64,000 nucleotides of DNA from Bdellovibrionales bacterium. GTDB taxonomy: Bacteria > Pseudomonadota > Alphaproteobacteria > UBA9219. A program made the position numbers and the translations under genes. Positions 50,521 through 59,800 of the stretch are shown one piece after another (the stretch's first letter is position 1; the number at the start of each line of letters is the position of its first letter). Location: the NCBI GenBank assembly GCA_041662785.1, contig JBAZRW010000002.1:62001-126000 (forward strand), in the 5' to 3' direction. The notes under the pieces are model-generated. The model did not search any database, was not told where the DNA came from, and worked only from the letters and a program-made list of their open reading frames with translations.

Positions 50521-52707
50521 ATGACCATCAGCCCCGAAATTGACAAGCTTATCGCCGAGCACAACATGGCGCGTGACGAATACGCGGTTCTTCTGAAAGT
50601 GTTGGGGCGGGAGCCGACCGAGGCCGAGTTTGGCGTCGTTGCCGCGATGTGGTCAGAGCATTGCTCATACAAATCCACGCGCGTTTGGCTGAAAACTTTG
50701 CCCACCACGGGGCCTCAGGTTATCATGGGTCCGGGCGAAAACGCGGGCGTCATCGACATCGGTGACGGTCAAGCGGCGGTCTTTAAGATGGAGAGCCACA
50801 ATCATCCGTCCTATATCGAACCCTATCAGGGTGCGGCGACGGGCGTGGGCGGCATTCTTCGCGACGTGTTCACGATGGGCGCAAGGCCGATTGCGAACCT
50901 TAACGCGCTGCGCTTTGGCGCGGTTGATCATCCCAAGACTCGCTCGCTGATCGTGGGCGTTGTGGCGGGTATTGGCGGCTATGGCAACTGCGTGGGCGTG
51001 CCCACCGTGGGCGGCGAGACGAATTTTCATGCCAGCTATAACGGCAACAATCTTGTCAACGCGATGACGGTTGGCCTTGCGGATGCTAAGCGCATCTTTA
51101 CCTCGGCGGCGGCGGGCATTGGCAACGCGGTTGTGTATGTCGGCTCAAAGACGGGGCGCGACGGGATCAAAGGCGCGACGATGGCGTCCGGCGAGTTCAA
51201 CGCGAATGCGGAAAGCCAGCGCCCCACGGTGCAGGTCGGCGATCCGTTCACGGAAAAGCTGCTGATTGAAGCGTGCCTTGAGCTGATGAACACCGAGGCC
51301 GTTGTTGCTATTCAGGATATGGGCGCGGCGGGCCTCACGTCCTCCGCCGTTGAGATGGCGTCGAAGGGCGGCCTTGGGATTGAGCTTGATCTGGATAAGG
51401 TTCCGCTTCGCGAAGAGGGCATGAGTTCCTACGAAATCATGCTATCCGAAAGCCAAGAGCGCATGCTCTTTGTTCTCAAGCCCGGTCATGAAAAAGAAGC
51501 CGAGGATATCTTTAAGAAATGGGAGCTGGATTACGCCGTCATAGGCAAGCTCACCGACACGGGGCGCATCGTTTGCCTGCGTCACGGCAAGGTTGATGTG
51601 GATATTAAGGTTGATCCTTTGGTTGAAAGCTCGCCCGTCTATAACCGCCCCTATGAAGCGACTCCGGCGCAGCCCGCCCTGAACGCGGCGGATTATCCTT
51701 TCCCTGCGGGGCAGACTCCACTTTCGGTTTTGAAGACAATGATCGCAACGCCAGACCTCTGCTCACGCCGCTGGATTTGGGAGCAGTATGATTGCCACGT
51801 CGGCACGAACACGGCGCAGTCTTCGGGCGGTGATGCCGCCGTGGTGCGTATTGAGGGCACAACGAAGGGCCTTGCGATGTGCGTCGATTGCTCGCCGCGT
51901 TACTGCGCCGCCGATCCCGTTATGGGCGGCAAGCAAGCAGTAGCCGAGACGTATCGCAATATCTCGGCGGTTGGCGCAAAGCCCCTTGCGATTACCGACA
52001 ACATGAACTTTGGCAATCCCGAAAAGCCGCGCATCATGGGGCAATTCGTCGGTGCGTGCGAAGGGATGAAGGAAGCGTGCATCGCGCTTGATTATCCCAT
52101 CGTGTCGGGCAATTGCAGCCTTTACAATGAAACGAACGGCCAACCGATCCTGCCCGCGCCCGCTATCGGCGGCGTTGGCCTGATGCCCGACGTGGCCAAG
52201 ATGATGACGGTGGCCTTTAAAGGCGAGGGTGAGAGCATCCTTTTGATCGGCGAGACAAAGGGCCATGTTGGCCAGTCTTTGTACCTGCGTGAAATTCATG
52301 GGAAGGAAGAGGGCGCACCGCCACCCGTCAACCTGACGGCAGAGCGCCGCCACGGCAAGTTGATCCGCCAGTTGATTGAGGACGGTGAGATTACGGCTTG
52401 TCATGATGTGTCTGATGGAGGCCTTCTGATTGCGTTGGCCGAGATGGCTTTGGCGGGGGATGTTGGTTTCAAGCTTGACGCGCCCGCTGCCGATGCCGGT
52501 TTCTGGTTCGGCGAGGATCAAGCGCGTTACGTCGTGACAACCCATGATCCTGACGCCTTATTGGTGAAGTGTGAGGACGCGGGCGTGCCCTGTATGCTCC
52601 TTGGCTTGACGGGCGGGGACAAGGTTGTTTTGGGCGCGGAGGCCGTCGATTTGGCGTGGCTGCGCGATTTGCACGAAAGCTTTCTGCCAGACTATATGGA
52701 AGGGTGA
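50521..52707 (+). CDS. purL: phosphoribosylformylglycinamidine synthase subunit PurL
   Basis: The small (728-aa) PurL aminates FGAR to FGAM with ATP, using ammonia from PurQ and normally requiring PurS. Family marks: EFGVVAAMWSEHCSYKSTR, FKMESHNHPSYIEPYQGAATGVGG, RDVFTMGARPIA, GGYGNCVGVPTVGGE and SDGGLLIALAEMAL. The ATG at 50521 follows CGAGGAAAA; an earlier in-frame start at 50482 would overlap the preceding gene and is rejected. bolA follows after 10 bp. Confidence 0.97.
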   Translation: MTISPEIDKLIAEHNMARDEYAVLLKVLGREPTEAEFGVVAAMWSEHCSYKSTRVWLKTLPTTGPQVIMGPGENAGVIDIGDGQAAVFKMESHNHPSYIEPYQGAATGVGGILRDVFTMGARPIANLNALRFGAVDHPKTRSLIVGVVAGIGGYGNCVGVPTVGGETNFHASYNGNNLVNAMTVGLADAKRIFTSAAAGIGNAVVYVGSKTGRDGIKGATMASGEFNANAESQRPTVQVGDPFTEKLLIEACLELMNTEAVVAIQDMGAAGLTSSAVEMASKGGLGIELDLDKVPLREEGMSSYEIMLSESQERMLFVLKPGHEKEAEDIFKKWELDYAVIGKLTDTGRIVCLRHGKVDVDIKVDPLVESSPVYNRPYEATPAQPALNAADYPFPAGQTPLSVLKTMIATPDLCSRRWIWEQYDCHVGTNTAQSSGGDAAVVRIEGTTKGLAMCVDCSPRYCAADPVMGGKQAVAETYRNISAVGAKPLAITDNMNFGNPEKPRIMGQFVGACEGMKEACIALDYPIVSGNCSLYNETNGQPILPAPAIGGVGLMPDVAKMMTVAFKGEGESILLIGETKGHVGQSLYLREIHGKEEGAPPPVNLTAERRHGKLIRQLIEDGEITACHDVSDGGLLIALAEMALAGDVGFKLDAPAADAGFWFGEDQARYVVTTHDPDALLVKCEDAGVPCMLLGLTGGDKVVLGAEAVDLAWLRDLHESFLPDYMEG

Positions 52708-52717
52708 AGGACGTGCG

Positions 52718-52957
52718 ATGATGCAAGCCGATGAAATTATCCAACTGATTGCCGAGGCTCTGCCCGATGCGCGGGTCGAGGTTGAGGATTTGCGCGGCGA
52801 CGGCGACCATTATGCCGTCACGGTGCAAAGCGCGGCCTTTCAGGATATGTCGCTTGCCGATCAACATCGCATGATTTTTACGGCGCTTCAGGGGCGTGTG
52901 GGCGGCCTTCTTAAAGGGATGACGCTTACGACCATTATCGACGAGAGGGCGAAGTGA
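52718..52957 (+). CDS. bolA: BolA-family protein
   Basis: A 79-aa alpha-beta protein. The family core is VEVEDLRGDGDHYAVTVQSAAF...SLADQHRMIFTALQGRVGG, with the conserved His in the loop QHRMIF. BolA proteins share a [2Fe-2S] cluster with monothiol glutaredoxins and act in iron regulation. The stop overlaps the glutaredoxin start (TGATG), the standard bolA-grx pairing. Either of two adjacent ATGs (52718, 52721) could be the start; AAGGA precedes both. Confidence 0.92.
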   Translation: MMQADEIIQLIAEALPDARVEVEDLRGDGDHYAVTVQSAAFQDMSLADQHRMIFTALQGRVGGLLKGMTLTTIIDERAK

Positions 52958-53325
52958 TGAGCCAACCGCCTGACGAAAGAATGCAACGCCTTATTGATCC
53001 CTCTGTCCTTGACCGCATTCAAGCCGAGGTTGATTCCGACCTTGTTGTCCTCTTTATGAACGGGACGCCTGTGTTTCCCTTATGCGGCCCTTCGGCGCAG
53101 GCGGCGCAGATTTTGGGTCTATTGGGGGTTCGCTATAAGGCGATTGATGTGACGGTTGACCCCAGCGTTCGCCTTGCGATCAGGGACTTCAGCAATTGGC
53201 CGACCTTGCCCCAGCTTTATATCAAGGGGCAGTTTATTGGCGGCAATGATGTCATGCGCCAAATGCTTGAAAATGGCCAGTTACAGGCTCTTTTCGTGCG
53301 TCATGCTATCCCGATGGCTGACTAG
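52957..53325 (+). CDS. grxD: Grx4-type monothiol glutaredoxin with CGPS active site
   Basis: A 122-aa protein of the GrxD/Grx4 family: VVLFMNGTPVFPLCGPSAQAAQIL, WPTLPQLYIKGQFIGGNDVM and GQLQAL. These proteins bridge a [2Fe-2S] cluster with glutathione and partner with BolA. The usual active site CGFS is CGPS here (Cys43), a Phe-to-Pro change directly at the cluster ligand loop. It is translationally coupled to bolA. The secreted protein gene converges 15 bp later. Confidence 0.9.
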   Translation: MSQPPDERMQRLIDPSVLDRIQAEVDSDLVVLFMNGTPVFPLCGPSAQAAQILGLLGVRYKAIDVTVDPSVRLAIRDFSNWPTLPQLYIKGQFIGGNDVMRQMLENGQLQALFVRHAIPMAD

Positions 53326-53340
53326 ACCCTTTGAACAACC

Positions 53341-54402
53341 TTATTGGAATTGACAGGCAACCTTGCCGTTTCCAACATATTGCGCGGTAAGCGTTCCTAC
53401 AGTGGCGTAGGCTGTTTTCTTTTCAGGGGCGCAGCTTGATCCGCCCGTGAGAAGAATAGAGTATTTGTCGCCTGAACGCGTGATGATGCCGGCATTGGGG
53501 GGGAGCTCTTTGGGCGGGTTACAAATGGCGCGTGCCTTGAAAGAGGCTTGTTGAAACTCGCCGTTGTACTTGATCTTTTTTTGCTGGCCTGAAAAGATTT
53601 GCCCCGCATAGGGTGCGTCTGTGTTGGAGGTGTTCACCGTGGCGTCAAGCCTGACCTGACAATTTTGAGGAATGGTCTTCGCGTCATAGCCTAGCGATCT
53701 TTCCAACAATTGAATGTCCTCTTCTCCCCATAAATAGGTCGGGGCCACGGTCACGTCTATGGCGGCTTTGTAGGCGCTGTCGTCAAGTGGGGTCGGTTCA
53801 ATTTCGTCAAGAAAGAGAGGCGGCCTCACGTCTTTTTTCTGTTGGTCTTCTATCGATTTTCTTATTTTCTGGGCAAACTGCATCATTTTTGATGGAGGGC
53901 TTGATTGTTGAGGAAGGTTCTTGCCAAATATCTTTTGGGCGGCGAGTTGCTCTTCTGTCATGGATTCCGGTGCGACGTTGCCTCCGGGAGAAATGGCTAC
54001 AGGCCCCTTTGGTGTGATGGCGCTATAGGAGGACGTATCAAACATTTTTCTCTGTTCGGGAGTCAGCTGGTTCATAATCGCTTGGACATCTGCCGCGCTT
54101 TTGATGTTTTCAAGCTTGCCGCCCATTTGATTCATAATCGCTTCTTGCATTTTGGCCATAGCAGCAGGATCAGACATCAACTTTTGCAGATTGCCTGCCT
54201 GTGGTATAGCAGGCATGGTCGGAGGCGTCGGCGCGTTAGGTAGGGAGGGCGAAGGCGTGGGCGGAGCGACTTTGGGGAGAAGCCCCAGATTGACGGGGGT
54301 CGATCCGCTGTTATCGTCATCGGGGAGAAGGACGGATTGGCTCATCGCGGGCTGTGCGGCCAGTATAAGAAAAAACGATAAGGCCAAAGCGGAAAAACGC
54401 AT
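53341..54402 (-). CDS. secreted protein of unknown function
   Basis: A 353-aa protein I do not recognise. The ATG at 54402 with AAGGAGC upstream starts a clear signal peptide (MRFSALALSFFLILAAQPAM, cleavage near MSQS). Residues about 35-75 are Pro-rich (PKVAPPTPSPSLP, PTPPTMPAIP), then a Met/Gln-rich helical stretch and a C-terminal domain of about 140 residues with four cysteines (NCQVRL, AICNPP, SSCAPE, VACQFQ). An in-frame start at 54480 would precede the signal with polar residues and is not used. It is on the same strand as recG, downstream of it. Confidence 0.68.
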   Translation of the reverse strand: MRFSALALSFFLILAAQPAMSQSVLLPDDDNSGSTPVNLGLLPKVAPPTPSPSLPNAPTPPTMPAIPQAGNLQKLMSDPAAMAKMQEAIMNQMGGKLENIKSAADVQAIMNQLTPEQRKMFDTSSYSAITPKGPVAISPGGNVAPESMTEEQLAAQKIFGKNLPQQSSPPSKMMQFAQKIRKSIEDQQKKDVRPPLFLDEIEPTPLDDSAYKAAIDVTVAPTYLWGEEDIQLLERSLGYDAKTIPQNCQVRLDATVNTSNTDAPYAGQIFSGQQKKIKYNGEFQQASFKARAICNPPKELPPNAGIITRSGDKYSILLTGGSSCAPEKKTAYATVGTLTAQYVGNGKVACQFQ

Positions 54403-54476
54403 GGGAAGCTCCTTGGGAAAAAAGACTATCGAATCATAATCTACTCTTTTTAAAAACTCAACGACTTGTATGGGTC

Positions 54477-56594
54477 TCATCCCGATCTAAAAAGCCGCAC
54501 AGCGGCATCTTTTTCGAATAAGTACAACAAGATGCGCAGAGCCTTGCCGCGTGGGGTTCCTAATTCAGCATCTTGGGCCAAAATGACCTTGGCATCGTCG
54601 TGTGCGATGGCCAAAAGGTCGCGGTCGCGGGCAAGGTCAGCAAGGTGGAAGGTCGGAAGGCCGCTTTGGCGCGTACCTAAAAGCTCTCCGGGGCCGCGTA
54701 GGCGCAAATCTTCCTCCGCGATCACAAAGCCGTCCTCCGTTTCGCGCATCATCTTAAGGCGTGCCTTGGCGATCTCGCCCAAGGGCGCTTGATACATCAA
54801 AAGGCATGTCGATTGAGCCGCGCCGCGCCCAATGCGCCCGCGAAGCTGGTGAAGCTGCGCAAGGCCAAAGCGCTCGCTATGCTCCACGATCATCAGCGAG
54901 GCGGTTGGCACATCTACGCCGACTTCGATTACCGTGGTGGCGACCAGCAGCTTGATCGTGCCACTCGCAAAGGCCGTCATGACGTTTTCTTTTGCTTCGG
55001 AAGATAAGCGGCCATGCACAAGGCCTACCTTATCCGCGCCAAAGCGTTTGGCCAAAAGCTCGGCCCGCTGCGTGGCGGCGGCAAGGTCGCTTTTTTCGGA
55101 CTCTTCAACCAAGGGACAAACCCAATAGGCTTGCGCCCCTTTGGCCAGCCCACGGCCTACGCCCTCAATCACTTCGTCAAGGCGCGCCATGTCGATCAGG
55201 CGCGTGTCGATGGGTTGGCGTCCTGCTGGTTTTTCCATAAGGCGCGAGACATCCATATCTCCAAACGCAGTGAGGGTCAGCGTGCGCGGAATGGGCGTGG
55301 CCGTCATCACCAGAATATCGACGCCGTGGCCTTTTTCCGAAAGCTGCAAGCGCTGGTGAACGCCAAAGCGGTGCTGTTCATCCATCACGACAAGGCCAAG
55401 ATTGGCAAAGGCGACATCGTTTTGAAACAGCGCATGCGTGCCGACGATAAGGGAAAGACTGCCGTCCTCTAGTGCCTCTAGTGTTGCCTTACGGTCTTTG
55501 CCGCGTCCTTTGCCAACCAGAAGGCCGATGGAAACGCCCAGCGGCGCAAGGAAAGCTTGCAACCTTTCATAATGCTGCCGCGCAAGGATTTCTGTGGGAA
55601 CCATCAGCGCGGCCTGAGCGCCGGACTCCACAGCTTGCAGCATCGCCATTAGAGCGACGATGGTCTTGCCCGACCCGACATCGCCTTGCAAAAGGCGCAG
55701 CATGCGGCGCGGGGCGGCCATGTCCTCGCCGATTTCCTGGATCGCGTGCTGCTGCCCCTGCGTCAACGTAAAGGGCAGGGAGACAGTAAGCTTGTCTTGC
55801 ATCTTTTTTGTGCCTGCGAAGGCGCGGCCTCCTGCTTGCCGATGATGGCGGCGGATAATGGCCAGCGCCAGCTGATCCGCCAGCAGTTCGTCATAGGCAA
55901 GGCGGCGGTGGGCGGGGGGGATAATATCATCGTCATTGCGAGGAGTCTCTAAGACCGCCCCCCCTGCGGGGGAGGTTTCTGGACAATGCCCCCCCACCAA
56001 CGCCGCCTTCCAAGCAGGCCAGCCTTCGCGCTTCATCAGCGGTGCATCGTTCCATTCGGGCAAGTCGGGTAGGCGATCCAAAGCCTGCTGCGCGACCTTA
56101 TGCACCATCTTGCGGGAAAGACCTTCGGTCAGTGGATAGATAGGCTCAAACTTCGGGATTTCAGCGATGCGCGAAGCGGGGAGGGCGTAGTCGGGATGGC
56201 TCATCGTCCAGCCGCGCCCAAAACGCTCTAGGTTGCCGCTCACGACCAGTGGCACGTTGGTGGGATAGAGCTTGGTCAGGTAATCGCCCTTGGCCGTGAA
56301 GTAGGTGAGCGTAATGTCATCGCTGCCATCGGTGCAGATGATGCGATAGGGCTTGCCCTTTTGTTTGTTGGGCACATGTTCGGCCACGGTCAGGGTGAGC
56401 GTCGCAACGCGGCCTTGCTGCGCGTGTTTCAGCTTGGGGGCATAGGTACGGTCGATCACGCCGATGGGAAGATGCCATAAAATATCAACAATTTTCGGCC
56501 CACACAGCCGCTCATAAAGCGGTGCAAGCTTGACTCCCACGCCCTTGAGGGTCGTCAGCGGCGCAAACAGGGGAAAAAGGATCGATGGGCGCAT
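54477..56594 (-). CDS. recG: ATP-dependent DNA helicase RecG with a short inserted segment
   Basis: RecG remodels stalled forks and Holliday junctions. The 705-aa protein has the wedge/OB domain (LAPLYERLCGPKIVDILWHLP; RVATLTLTVAEHVP) and the helicase motifs LLQGDVGSGKTIVALMAM, VMDEQHRFGVHQR, MTATPIPRTL and VATTVIEVGVDVP plus IVEHSERFGLAQLHQLRGRIGRG. The start at 56594 (MRPSILFPLF) matches family members; an ATG at 56642 is also in frame. Between the wedge and helicase regions (residues about 197-223), GGHCPETSPAGGAVLETPRND is translated from repeat DNA at about 55925-56005. The frame stays open. Confidence 0.94.
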   Translation of the reverse strand: MRPSILFPLFAPLTTLKGVGVKLAPLYERLCGPKIVDILWHLPIGVIDRTYAPKLKHAQQGRVATLTLTVAEHVPNKQKGKPYRIICTDGSDDITLTYFTAKGDYLTKLYPTNVPLVVSGNLERFGRGWTMSHPDYALPASRIAEIPKFEPIYPLTEGLSRKMVHKVAQQALDRLPDLPEWNDAPLMKREGWPAWKAALVGGHCPETSPAGGAVLETPRNDDDIIPPAHRRLAYDELLADQLALAIIRRHHRQAGGRAFAGTKKMQDKLTVSLPFTLTQGQQHAIQEIGEDMAAPRRMLRLLQGDVGSGKTIVALMAMLQAVESGAQAALMVPTEILARQHYERLQAFLAPLGVSIGLLVGKGRGKDRKATLEALEDGSLSLIVGTHALFQNDVAFANLGLVVMDEQHRFGVHQRLQLSEKGHGVDILVMTATPIPRTLTLTAFGDMDVSRLMEKPAGRQPIDTRLIDMARLDEVIEGVGRGLAKGAQAYWVCPLVEESEKSDLAAATQRAELLAKRFGADKVGLVHGRLSSEAKENVMTAFASGTIKLLVATTVIEVGVDVPTASLMIVEHSERFGLAQLHQLRGRIGRGAAQSTCLLMYQAPLGEIAKARLKMMRETEDGFVIAEEDLRLRGPGELLGTRQSGLPTFHLADLARDRDLLAIAHDDAKVILAQDAELGTPRGKALRILLYLFEKDAAVRLFRSG
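55925..56005 (-). repeat. palindromic repeat fragments inside the recG coding region
   Basis: CGTCATTGCGAGGAGTCTC (55931-55949) matches the end of family D; GACCGCCCCCCCTGCGGGGG followed by AGGTTTCTGG and the run CCCCCCC (55953-55998) matches the CCCCCCTTGCGGGG-type ends of the element at 56653. Both are in frame with recG. Confidence 0.7.
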
Positions 56595-56652
56595 GGGGGG
56601 AGAATAGCGGATAAAAGGGATCGAGGGAATAGACCGAAACATCTTCTCTTTG

Positions 56653-56837
56653 CCTCCCCCCTTGCGGGGAAGGAAATGAAAACTTGGGTTTATGCCGTAA
56701 CGCAGTGTAGGTATAAACCTTAGTTTTCATAGGTGGGGGGGTAGAATCCGATCCATCCAATTACCCCCCACCTGAAAAAACTAATGACTTGCTGACGCAA
56801 GCCAAAGTTTTTTCTTCCTCCCCCGCAAGGGGGGCGG
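56653..56837. repeat. palindromic element between recG and mfd, family E
   Basis: The outer ends are CCTCCCCCCTTGCGGGG and CCCCGCAAGGGGGGCGG. Nested inside are AAACTTGGGTTTAT/ATAAACCTTAGTTT, AGGTGGGGGGGTA/TACCCCCCACCT and GAAAAAACT...AGTTTTTTC hairpins. It occupies most of the 298 bp between the divergent recG and mfd genes. Confidence 0.8.
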
Positions 56838-56892
56838 TAAGAAGTAGGTTCTGTCGGATATAGAGAAAAGAAAAAAATAGCGTTAACCATAG

Positions 56893-59800
56893 ATGTTCAT
56901 CTCCTCCTTTAACCCATCCAAGCCATGCCGCGCCCGCATTGGCGGAGCGCCTGCGGGGCATGATGCCCGCGTGGTGGCCGAGGTCGCCTTGCGCTGCGCT
57001 GGCGTGCCGCTTGTGCATGTCGCGCTGGATGATCTGCGGGCGGCGGTGATGGCCGAGGCCTTGGCCTTTTTCGCCCCGCATGTTGAGGTCGTGAGCTTCC
57101 CTGCGTGGGATTGTTTGCCCTATGACCGGATATCGCCTCATGCGGATATTGTGGGGCAAAGGCTGGCGGCGCTGGGACGTTTGGGGCGGCCCTTTAAAAA
57201 ACCGGCAGTGCTGCTGACCACCGTTGGCGCTTTGATGCAAAAAGTCCTGCCGCCTGAAATCCTGAAAGACACCTGTTTGTCCCTTGCGGTGGGGGAGGTG
57301 ATGCCGCTGGAGAAACTCACGCGGCTTTTGACGGCGAGCGGCTATCACAAAGCGGGCACAGTGCGCGAGGTCGGTGAGTTTGCGGTGCGTGGCGGGATCG
57401 TTGATCTGTATCCTACGGGCTACGACCAGCCTGTCCGCCTCGACTTCTTTGGCGATGAGCTGGAGTCCTTGCGCTTTTTCGATCCGCTGACGCAGATTAC
57501 GACGGAGAAAGCGGATAGGTTGTCGTTAGAGCCGACCTCGGAAGTCCTCCTTGATGAGCGCAGCATTGCCAGTTTCCGCAGCGGCTACCGTGAGCTGTTC
57601 GGCGTGTCGTCGGATAATGATCCCCTCTACACGGCGGTATCGGCGGGCCAGAAATTTCCGGGAACCGAGCATTGGCTGCCGCTTTTCTATCCGCGCCTTG
57701 TAGGACTTTTGGATTATGTGCCGTCCTCTGCGCCCGTTTTCTTTGACCCGCAAGCGCAAGAGGCGATGGAGTCTCGCGCCGCGCAGGTGGCGGATTTTTA
57801 TCAGGCACGCGTGGCGCTGTTCGAAGCCTCACGGCGTGGTAAGGAGAGGAAGAAGGAGACGCAAAGCGCCCCCGCCCCCTATAAGCCCGTGCCGGTGGAA
57901 CGCCTGTATTTTTCTGTGGCTGAGCTTGACGCGGCGCTATCCAGCCATGCCGTCGGGTTGCTTTCGGTGTTTGTGGAGGAAAATACAATGACCCCTCCCC
58001 CTTGCGGGGAGGGGCGCGACCACCGCGAAGCGGTGGACGCAGGGGAGGGGGGAGGACGACAGGGAAAACAACTTTCGGGTTTGTCCCCAGTCGCACTCCC
58101 CCCTCCCTATCCCTCCCCGCAAGGGAGAGGGGACTCCATCGTGTTCGCGTCATCCCTTAACGCCGCCGCTATGCGTGGCCGCGACTTTGCCGATGCGCGG
58201 GCGATGCCGCAAAGCGCCGCTCTTTACGATGCGGTCAAAGCCTATGCCGCGCAGCATCAGGGGGCGAACAGGCGCGTCGCCATCGCGTGTTATTCCCATG
58301 GCTCTGCTGATCGTATCGCGGGGCTGCTCCGCGCCCACGGCGTTGACACCGCGACGCTGGCAACCGATTGGGAGGCTGCGCGTAAGCTGGATCCCAAACT
58401 GATCGCGCTTGTTGTGCTGGGGCTAGAGCATGGCTTTATTGCGCCTGATCTTGCGCTGATGACCGAGCAGGATATTCTGGGCGACCGCCTTGTGCGCCAA
58501 ACGCGCAAAAAGAAAGCCTCCGCGCAGTTCCAGCTAGAGCTGGGCAGTCTTGAGATTGGCGACTTTGTCGTGCATGGCGAACATGGCATTGGCCGCTATG
58601 AAGGGCTGGAGATGATCACCGCGCTGGGCGCGGCGCACGATTGCGTCCGCTTGATTTATGATGGCGGTGACAAGCTGTTCGTGCCGGTTGAGAATCTGGA
58701 TGTTCTCTCGCGCTATGCCTCGGCGCAGGCGGGCGCGGTGCTGGACAAGCTGGGCGGCGTGGCATGGCAAGCGCGTAAGGCTCGCGTCAAGAAACGCTTG
58801 TTGGATATTGCAGACGGCCTTTTGAAGATCGCCGCCGAGCGCCAGTTGAAGGCGGGCGAGGTGATTGAGATTCATGACGGCGGCTATCAGGAATTCGCGG
58901 CGCGTTTCCCTTATAACGAAACGGATGATCAGGAGCAATCCATTCAGGCCGTCTTGGACGATTTGTCCAGCGGCAAGCCGATGGATCGCCTTGTCTGTGG
59001 CGATGTCGGTTTTGGCAAGACAGAAGTGGCGCTTCGCGCCGCTTTTGCCGTTGTGCAGGCGGGCTTACAGGTCGCGGTGATCGTGCCGACGACGCTTCTG
59101 GCGCGGCAGCATTACCAAAACTTCGTGCAGCGCTTTGCGGGCTTCCCCGTTCGTATCGCGCAATTGTCACGCATGGTGACGCTAAAGGAAGCTAAAGAGG
59201 CCAAGGAGCAGTTGAACAAAGGCCAAGTCGATATCGTCGTCGGAACGCATGCGATCCTTAGCAAGGAGTTGAAGTTTCAGCGCCTAGGCCTTGTTATCAT
59301 TGATGAAGAGCAGCATTTCGGCGTGAAGCAAAAGGAACAGCTGAAGGAGCTTCGCGCCAATGTCCACGTCTTGACCCTCACCGCCACGCCCATTCCGCGC
59401 ACGCTGCAACTGGCTTTGACAGGCGTGCGTGAGCTAAGCCTTATCACTACGCCGCCCGTGGATCGTTTGGCCGTTAGCACCTATGTTTTGCCTTATGATC
59501 CGATGGTGATCCGCGAGGCCTTGATGCGTGAGCATTATCGCGGCGGGCAGAGCTTTTACGTTTGCCCGCGCATAGAGGACATCGCCGCGCTGTCGGCAGA
59601 GCTGCGTGAGCTTGTGCCAGAGTTGAAGATGATTGCCGCGCATGGCCGTATGGGCGCGAGCGAGCTGGACGATATTATGACGGCGTTTGACGCCAACAAG
59701 TATGATCTTTTGCTGGCGACGAACATCATTGAATCCGGCCTTGATATCCCGAACGCTAACACGATCATTCTGCATCGCGCCGATATGTTTGGTCTCGCGC

